Shown in pieces: positions 58,801 through 64,000 of a stretch of DNA of 64,000 nucleotides. A program made the translations under genes and the position numbers. The notes under the pieces were generated by a model. It worked only from the letters and a program-made list of their open reading frames with translations, made no database searches and was not told where the DNA came from. The stretch covers positions 2,854,460 through 2,918,459 of the forward strand of contig CAJINV010000004.1 of assembly GCA_905178155.1 (NCBI GenBank). Direction: 5' to 3'. The first letter of the stretch is position 1, and every line of letters begins with the position of its first letter. This DNA comes from Amoebophrya sp. A120 (lineage: Eukaryota; Sar; Dinophyceae; Syndiniales; Amoebophryaceae).

Positions 58801-58989
58801 CAGCATGACAAGTAGCTCGTATGCTCTAGAAAAACAGCGAGATTTCAATTTGATGACTTCATGTCGTGTTTTAGTTTATTTGTAAGTGTGCGGAAAATTT
58901 GTATCGGATACCGGCGGGGACGACGCTATTGCAACTGGTGGCGGGACTGCGGGTGGCGGCGGATCTGCGCCGGTCGTGATCGAGCTCAT
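46878..58989 (-). CDS. Giant protein with EF-hand-like and beta-rich (C2-like?) segments
   Basis: About 2,850 residues; family not recognised. Exons: 58989-58911, 58703-57977, 57813-57752, 57545-57452, 57295-57262, 57089-55385, 55195-54874, 54538-53087, 52977-51894, 51752-51657, 51509-51037, 50838-50536, 50373-50081, 49788-49251, 48369-48133, 47993-46878. The N-terminal third has helix-loop-helix stretches resembling EF-hands (FKSLDRGSKGFLDFSDLR; LLDQDQDSVDSKELLQNL; AKKSGFLTDEQIGQIL). The middle has beta-rich islands (ELEIRVLGTDL; VRLGTLSCGLLLDVVRVL; IGVIELWLVIEQNDEF) that could be C2-type, between Ala/Ser/Gly/Pro-rich linkers. The end is helical (WLEAKLQNNLAQLEERV) then Gln/Ser-rich. Start: CCACC-ATG at 58989. 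Three introns are GT-AG, eleven interruptions are introners, and one is the DR-flanked insert at 48370-49250. Joins at 55196-55384 and 54539-54873 are less certain, so two genes remain possible. Confidence 0.65.
47994..48132 (+). mobile_element. Introner, family D
   Basis: Ends TATCCACAGCAAATTTTCCG and GGGAAATTTACATTGCATA. Direct repeat CCGCT at 47989-47993 and 48133-48137. Confidence 0.9.
48370..48445. repeat. 76-bp direct repeat within exon, one copy (insert 3)
   Basis: Matches 49251-49326 at 75 of 76 bases. Encodes on the minus strand the peptide run around NAASREREVVEGTLLRTSR. Confidence 0.95.
48555..48658. mobile_element. Fragment of family-B introner inside insert 3
   Basis: ATGCCGGACAAGCATCACAA and TTTTCCAGACCCAGACC match the interior of B copies such as 26445-26707. 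Sequence changes abruptly after CCCAGACC, and the terminal CATTTGATA is missing. Confidence 0.6.
48701..48765. repeat. Perfect 24-bp inverted repeat, 17-bp loop
   Basis: Arms 48701-48724 and 48742-48765 (first arm begins CCAACTATGGAGACAATTTT). A third partial copy (TGGAGACAATTTTGGGA) lies near 48799. Confidence 0.9.
49251..49326. repeat. 76-bp direct repeat within exon, other copy (insert 3)
   Basis: See 48370-48445; the single difference is C versus T in GGCGTTCTTTATGG. Confidence 0.95.
49789..50080. mobile_element. Introner, family B, one end mutated
   Basis: Left end is CATCAAATGCAAAAGCGTC instead of TATCAAATG; right end CACTTTTGCAGTTGATA. Direct repeat AAAG at 49785-49788 and 50082-50085; in-frame join. 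Confidence 0.8.
50374..50535 (-). mobile_element. Introner, family D
   Basis: Ends TATGCAACACAAATCTAGC and GAGTAAACTTCCTGTAGATA. The direct repeat is only GG. Joining AAG CC to C ATG keeps the frame. Confidence 0.7.
50839..51036. mobile_element. Introner, family A
   Basis: Ends TATGCAACGCAAAAGTTGC and TTAGTACTTTTGCAATGCATA. The direct repeat is weak, with AGC-type offset. In-frame join in a Gly-rich linker. Confidence 0.7.
51753..51893. mobile_element. Introner, family F
   Basis: Ends TATCCAGGAAGAAACTAAAC and GTGTAGTTTTTCCTCAGTGGATA. Direct repeat AATGG at 51748-51752 and 51894-51898. Unlike other F copies, its length is not a multiple of three. Confidence 0.85.
52978..53086. mobile_element. 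Introner, family F, shortest copy, in-frame length
   Basis: 109 bp, ends TATCCACAGAAAAAAACCC and GGTTTTTTTCTGTGCATA. Direct repeat GCCAG at 52973-52977 and 53087-53091. Element plus repeat is 38 codons without a stop. Confidence 0.85.
54539..54873. mobile_element. Introner, family B-like
   Basis: Ends TATCAAATGCAAACTACATG and CATGTTTGCAAAAGTTCATA. TGC repeat on both sides gives an in-frame join. Confidence 0.65.
55196..55384. mobile_element. Introner, family E-like
   Basis: Ends TATGAAAGGGCACAAGACC and GGTTGTGCGCTTTCATA. The direct repeat is minimal. The join links the frame ending ELEIRVLGTDL to the one beginning SLPAGT. Confidence 0.65.
57296..57451 (+). mobile_element. Introner, family A, reversed relative to gene
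   Basis: Ends TATCCTGTGCAAACCTATCG and CGATACTTTTGCAGAGCATA. Direct repeat TCG at 57293-57295 and 57454-57456. Confidence 0.8.
57546..57751 (-). mobile_element. Introner, family A, diverged
   Basis: Ends TATGCAGCGCAAAAAAATCG and ACTCTTGCACATGATA. Direct repeat AGAAA at 57541-57545 and 57752-57756. Confidence 0.85.
58704..58910. mobile_element. Introner, family D-like
   Basis: Ends TATTGACACGAAATAATTCC and GGAAAATTTGTATCGGATA. Direct repeat CCGG at 58699-58702 and 58911-58914. It separates the first short exon. Confidence 0.8.
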
Positions 58990-59855
58990 GGTGGCGCGAT
59001 CTGGTAGGTACCGGGGGCGTTATGGTTGTATTTCTGCCTCTGTAGTACGTCTACGTGATCGAAGAAAAGAAGGCACCATCCAAGCGCCGGACCCAGAATG
59101 CCTGTGTCGCTAGGACCTCCGCACGAGCACGAGTGACTTCTTGATCTTTTTGTTTATATGGTTCTCTTCCAAACGGAAATCACCCAGCGGAACAACTATT
59201 TGTATTTCGTACGTATGGCACAAGGGTCAGCGTATTTATGTACTAGAAGTTACGGGACGATGTACAACTGTTGTGAAAAACTACAGTTGACACAGAAAGG
59301 AAAAGGCCACCTATTCAAGTTGCAGGTACAACACTTGGAGTTTGTTGCTGTTGCTTAGAAGCAGAGACTCAGCTTCACCATCGTCTTCCAGTTTGAAGGC
59401 TGACAACATCCCTATGTTGTCCACTCGGCAACATTTTCGCTTGTAGTCTCCGTCTCGTCGCAATTTTTACGAAAAAAACTTCGACTCAAGAAAGAACAAA
59501 AGCCTAGAGCTGGAGGTCCTCCTGCCAGGAGGGGCCGGAAGAAACACGAACTGACATCATGATAGCGCTGATGAAAAATCCCATAGCACTTCATCGGAAA
59601 TTATAGGTGGAGCTCAAGGCTCAAGGGAAGGACGTCGCAAGAACACACGATGAAAAAGTCCTAGGTGAAACGTGTAACAAGTACGAACTTACTACACTAG
59701 AAAAGTTAGCACTGCTGGCGCATTCTGTGTCTTTTATGTATTCATACAGAAATCGCTCTTGTTTCGCCTGGCCCTTTTTGTTGTGCTTGTCAGCGACCTC
59801 GTGGTAAGTAACCAGCAGCAAGGTTCATTGTCTCGCTCCTTCCCGCACGACTTCC
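58990..59855. other. Intergenic, nothing recognised
   Basis: Between the giant gene's start and the next stop codon. Short frames only. Confidence 0.5.
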
Positions 59856-62800
59856 TCAGACGAAGTTCGTTAATGCATTGCCCTCGTCCACAAATTCCTC
59901 GTCGGCTTGCGTCAACAGCCGAAAATGCTGGTGGTACGCGATGCCGATGGTTTTGATCGGTCCCTCCTCCATCACCGTGAACCGCGCCCCGTTCGCCGTG
60001 AACAGCAACGCCCACGGCTCCGTCACGTTGTGCCGTGTCGCGTCGTGGAACTGCAGCACCACCGTAAACGGGGCGGTCCGGCTGACGTGCCAAAACCCTT
60101 CCACCGCGTGAAGCTCGTAGGACTTCGCGTTATTATTTCTGGCAGAGTATAACGCGTGCTGTTCCTGTGGAGGAGATGGCGCAGCTTGTGCTTGATCTCC
60201 TGATCCGGAAAGGCTTGGAGTTGCAGAAGAACCAGTGGGAATACTAGCTCCGCCTTCCCCTGAAGCGGAAGCTGCAGATGGAAACAAACTCGTTCCCGCC
60301 CACGCTGCCAGGGAGTCCGACTTGTGACCCGGCGGTAGTTATCCATGGGAAATATGTCTGAGTGTCTGGAAGATTGCAACAGTTTTTGTCAACCTTGTCT
60401 GGCAGGACTCTGAGCTAGTTCGTGACGCATAGCCACGAACGAATCGCCTTGGCTGTAGTCTTGCTGCAAAAGCGCAGTCTACACATGGCAGCCCAAACAC
60501 TTGGCGTGCGCGACCACGGATCGCTACTTGCAGTGCACTCATCACAGTCATCATAGTCATTCCCACAGAGTTGCATTTTTACAATTTTCCAGACCGTCAG
60601 ACACTTTCGCAATGGATATTAGATGCGGAAAGTGTCGCAATCCCAGCTCGACCTGTCGCAGGTTTTGCTCGTAGATGTTCTGCATCAGCTGCGCCTCTAT
60701 GCATCGCAAAAGTAATATGAATATCGCACCAATTGTACTGTTGTAAAAATAGAATCACAACTTTGTTTTTCAGAAAGAAAGATCGGTGGATTTTCATCCA
60801 CTTACCAATTTGCTTGGGAGGACGAAAAAGGTGTGCACAAGTATGGTCATGCATGCCTGTTGCCATCGTAAATCACCCAATATTCGACGTACTACGAGGA
60901 CTCCGATACTTTTGCACGCGGGGGATACCTTCCGGAGCGAGAGGGGGGTGGTGCTTCGTCCTCCGGGAAAGGGACGTGGGAGTCCCGTAAGTATAACCCG
61001 CTCCTGTTGAACCACCAGAATCCACACGATAATTTCTCTCCACCTGCTGGGATAGCACCAAGCGAAACCGGTTTCTCTTGCGGAATTGCAGGTACCCGGA
61101 CACCCGCTGGAGACCCTGGCTGCGACCGCCTTCGAACACGTGGGGGATGGACTCGAGGATTATCCACAAAAAAACAACCATCCCCACCCTCCAATTTGTC
61201 ATGCAAAACACGTATGATTGAAGTTCTGTGTTTGTCATGCGTAAAATGGATGGTGGGGTTGTTTTTTCCTGGATAAGCATCCCGAGCGGCAAGGCTGGAA
61301 AGACGTCCATGAAGTGCTGTTGGAAGCGGGCGTTGTCGGCCTGCCACTGCAGGTCGTGCATGCAGAAGACGCCGTAGTTGAGAATGGACCTCTCCAGCAG
61401 CTGCCGCACCACTGGGCGGACGAGCAAGTTGCCGGTGCCAGAGGCTTCGTGTTCGTACTGGTAGAGCGTTTGCGGCTTCAACAGGATGGGCCGTGGGTCG
61501 TGCTTGATGTGGTCGAAAAGGTTTTCGAAAAGATTCTCCATTTTCCTCTGCTCGGAAAGATCAACATTCGACGAAGAAGCACTATTTCTACCCACGCCCG
61601 TCCGCAACGCCCAGTCCGCAAAGTCTCGGTAGACTTTCAGCATCTCATCGCGGCACTCGTGCAGGTCGCGGTGGAACCGCAGCAGGTTCTCTTCCGTATC
61701 CCGCCCGACGTCGCGCAGCCGGCAGGCGTGGCGGGAGGCAAACAGCCGCTCTCGGAGGTAGATATTGATATTGTTGGCATCGTTGTTCATCATGTTCGTG
61801 GAGCTGCTGGAGTGCTGCTTGATGTTCTTCTTGTCCACGATTTGTAGTTTATTTTCCGATTCCGCAAACCACTCTTTCGAAACGAACTGCGGTTTCAGTT
61901 CGACCAACAGCCCCTCCGGGTGCGTCGGAAAAAACGCGGCTTCCGGACGGGCGGCGGAAAGCATGCGGCCCTCGCGGTGGACCCACGGGCGTGTTGACGA
62001 GGAGGGGAATGGTGGTGGGCGAGTTTTTACTCCTGTTGTTCCAACAACTTCATTCTCTTCAGGACCTTGCTGTTCCCACCCTGTTCCCGACAGGTACTCG
62101 TCGAGTTTCGGCTGAAATTCCGCTTCCCAGCGGGTTTTCTGAACTTGGGGCTGCTGGTGCGCGGTTAGAGGTGGTTCTTCTTGCTTTTCGACGTTTTGGT
62201 CGTCATTTTCAGCCGCCGGTGGACACTGCAGCATGTGCGCCGCGTCGTTTTCGCCCCAGTTGTGCGGGAATCCGGAGCCGATGTGCTTCCACTTGGCCGC
62301 GAAGAAAGAGGTCAAGCCTGTGTCCTTAATCGCCTGCATGACGCCGGGAAAATAGAAGTCGTGGAAGATCAGCGTGTGGACGCAGCACGCCAGCTTCGAC
62401 AGCACTGCGTTAATGTCGAATAGCACCGCCGCGTGATCGTGCAGGGCGTCGATGAAGACGACGTCGATTCGGGTCGAGGAGAGCGCTAGCGGCCACGTGG
62501 CCCCCTCCTGATACAGGTCGAAGTTGAGCTTCAACAGATTCGGGTAGTTCGGCACCACCAGTTTGGTCAGCTGCGTCCGCTTCTCGATGCAGATCACCCG
62601 GTGGAAGAGCTTTACACGGATTTATCATTGTACAGGCGGCAGGGACGAGGAACAAAGGTGCTTTCACTGGTGGCGGTTGAGAATTTGATAATATCGATGT
62701 GAATGTACTACCTACGCTACAACTAAATGCAGAAAATACACACAAGTCAGGTCGTCTACCAGGGGGCCCCCAGGGCTCCTTCTCAACTCAATGCGAAAGT

Positions 62801-64000
62801 GAGCAAGTCAGTACCCACATTGCCCTTGTTACCGAAGCTTCTGCGAAAAAAGAAGCAACAATGCTCCTCACACCGCCACGATCGCTGAGCTTTATTAGAT
62901 GAAGGCTCTAGAAGCCAGGTGCGTTCTCCATGACACTGAAGAAGCCGCCGATCTTATCAACGCTATTTTGGATTCGATAATACACGTCGCAATTTTTCCA
63001 TGACGCCTGGCAGGATTTTCATTTGCGTTTCTTACAGTATCCGCGTGGTTTCTCCGCTGGCGCATCCCAATTCCAGAATGGTCTCGTTTTGTCGCCGGCC
63101 GAGAGGTATGCGTTGCAAATAACTATGCCTGGTGGACCTGCTGAAAAAGTCGGAATTGTCTTACTCGTCTGGCACTCCAGGGAAATCGGTACTGCATGAG
63201 TGACTAAGACCCCAGCAGCTTCATTTGTCATGCAAAAACGCAGTTACCATCTGTAAATTGTAGAGCGCATGACCACCACAGAGGGTCCACCGACAAACAT
63301 GTCATGCAGCGTGGCTGCAGTGAGGAGTAGCGCTTCCTTCATGCAAACTGCAACTTCCGCATCACAAATTAGCTCGCTCCAGACGGTCGAGACATATATC
63401 TATTTGCGATGGATAAAACGGAAATGTTTGATCAGGTCGTGGTGGAGCTTGGAGTATCCCGTGCGAAAGCAATGTCGCGCGTGTTGTAATCCTCAGCATC
63501 ACAAATTTTATTTTTCTCAATTTGTCATGTTGACCGAGCTTAAATTTCAACTTGCAATGCCAATGCAGTTACGACTAGCGCAGACTTGTTCTACTTTTGC
63601 AATTCGTATGGACGTGGTCAACGTTTGATTCGCCTGCCGGTCGGAAAACGTGCTGTACGTTTCAAACCGAGCGGAGCCGTCCCCGTCTTCCGCGTCACCA
63701 GCAGGAAGAGTGCTTTTCTCTGGAAGATGTTGAGCAAACACGCCGGCATAGCGGAACTCCGGGAACTGCGGTCCAAAGAGTTCTGTTTCGTTCTGCAGGA
63801 ATTGCGCTGCGTGCACAATCCGCTCGTCTGCTTCATCGGGTGGACGAGGTGACGCAGGCATATGCATACCTTCGTCGTCGAACACGGCCGCGTGTTGCCG
63901 CGGTTCGGTCCTGTGCCCGTTCGTCGCCTTAACAACCCGCTCTCGAACCGAGTCACTTCCCACTGCCCGCGGTCTGCGAAACGGGTAGCGCCCGATCGAC
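59856..64000 (-). CDS. Class I SAM methyltransferase-like protein, 5' end outside window
   Basis: About 870 residues are visible. Exons: 64000-63609, 63454-63416, 63106-63036, 62609-61276, 61160-60927, 60697-60619, 60339-59856. The catalytic core is assembled across introns: ETILELGCASGETTRIL (SAM-binding loop), then FHRVICIEKRTQL, then VVFIDALHDHAAVLFDINAV and HTLIFHDFYFPGVMQAI, the order seen in Methyltransf_24-type enzymes. Beyond it are charged linkers, helical stretches (CRLRDVGRDTEENLLRFHRD) and a C-terminal beta-rich part (APFTVVLQFHDATRHNVTEP). These may form a second domain for target binding. The substrate is unknown. The intron 62610-63035 starts GTAAG but restores frame only if a shared CT is counted, so its boundary is not plain GT-AG. 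It differs in sequence from the CmcI-type gene at 23569-27295. The start codon lies beyond the right edge. Confidence 0.7.
60340..60618. mobile_element. Introner, family B-like
   Basis: Ends TATCCATGGGAAATATGTC and ACTTTCGCAATGGATA. Direct repeat TAG at 60336-60338 and 60620-60622; in-frame join. Confidence 0.75.
60698..60926 (-). mobile_element. Introner, family A, diverged
   Basis: Ends TATGCATCGCAAAAGTAATA and CGATACTTTTGCACGCGGGGGATA. Direct repeat CCT at 60694-60696 and 60927-60929. Confidence 0.75.
61161..61275. mobile_element. Introner, family F, in-frame length
   Basis: Ends TATCCACAAAAAAACAACC and GGTTGTTTTTTCCTGGATA. Imperfect 5-base flanking repeat (AGGAT/AGCAT). Element plus repeat is 120 bp with no stop in the host frame. 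Confidence 0.8.
63107..63415. mobile_element. Introner, family B, diverged
   Basis: Ends TATGCGTTGCAAATAAC and CTATTTGCGATGGATA with CCAGAC subterminal words. The direct repeat is unclear. Joining CGT to CTC restores the SAM-binding motif frame. Confidence 0.7.
63455..63608 (+). mobile_element. Introner, family A, reversed relative to gene
   Basis: Ends TATCCCGTGCGAAAGC and CTACTTTTGCAATTCGTA. Direct repeat TGGA at 63450-63453 and 63609-63612. Confidence 0.85.

Noticed and set aside
200-63608. Reading the elements as DNA-level excised sequences like ciliate IESs
   Set aside because: TA-type ends and exact excision fit superficially, but dinoflagellates are not known to eliminate DNA this way, while RNA-level non-canonical introns are described in Amoebophrya. 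Kept only as an alternative to test with RNA versus DNA reads.
200-63608. CRISPR array or bacterial repeat family
   Set aside because: Copies are not regularly spaced, sit inside eukaryotic exons and have inverted ends; the genes are eukaryotic (symplekin, CFAP45, PPAN).

Overview
The window looks like nuclear DNA of a eukaryotic protist, most probably a syndinian dinoflagellate parasite close to Amoebophrya. Three things point there. Every gene I can support lies on the minus strand, one after another. Genes are interrupted both by ordinary GT-AG introns and by dozens of short repeated introns with inverted-repeat ends and no GT-AG boundaries. One gene is a conserved axonemal protein (CFAP45), so the cell builds flagella. 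Unidirectional gene clusters and repeated non-canonical introns ('introner elements') are what I recall of the published Amoebophrya genomes; the species call is inference.

Layout, left to right, all genes on the minus strand: a membrane-anchored protein running off the left edge (1-1851); a 1.4-kb GC-rich insert between 51-bp direct repeats (1972-3452); a tentative small membrane protein (4423-5767); a multi-pass membrane protein (6279-9582); the Brix-domain ribosome-biogenesis factor Peter Pan/SSF1 (10294-12816); the mRNA 3'-end-processing scaffold symplekin (14254-22097); a CmcI-type SAM methyltransferase (23569-27295); a second GC-rich insert between direct repeats (28160-28981); CFAP45 (29861-34088); two neighbouring equilibrative-nucleoside-transporter-like proteins (35582-38167, intronless; 39496-45549, with a long disordered N-terminus); a giant protein of about 2,850 residues with EF-hand-like and beta-rich segments (46878-58989), carrying a third GC-rich insert between 76-bp direct repeats inside an exon; and a second methyltransferase-like gene running off the right edge (59856-64000).

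The outstanding feature is the introner population, about 65 copies in 64 kb, nearly all inside coding sequence. Each starts TATC or TATG and ends GATA or CATA. Each has terminal inverted repeats of roughly 15-40 bp and is usually bounded by a perfect 4-6 bp (mostly 5 bp) direct repeat of host sequence. Removing the element plus one repeat copy restores the reading frame nearly every time, and this is how the gene models were built. At least seven families (labelled A-H here) can be told apart by their ends. They share an internal motif (TTTGTCATGC / GCATGACAAA and variants), and families A and D occur in both orientations relative to the gene. The elements therefore look like non-autonomous inverted-repeat transposons that behave as introns. 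No transposase gene is visible in the window.

Limits: exon joins were made by eye, start codons are inferred, and the 5' ends of the first gene and parts of the two small membrane-protein genes are unresolved. No expression data or database search was available. Intergenic stretches of 0.5-1.5 kb separate most genes; I saw no tRNA, rRNA or CRISPR-like feature.
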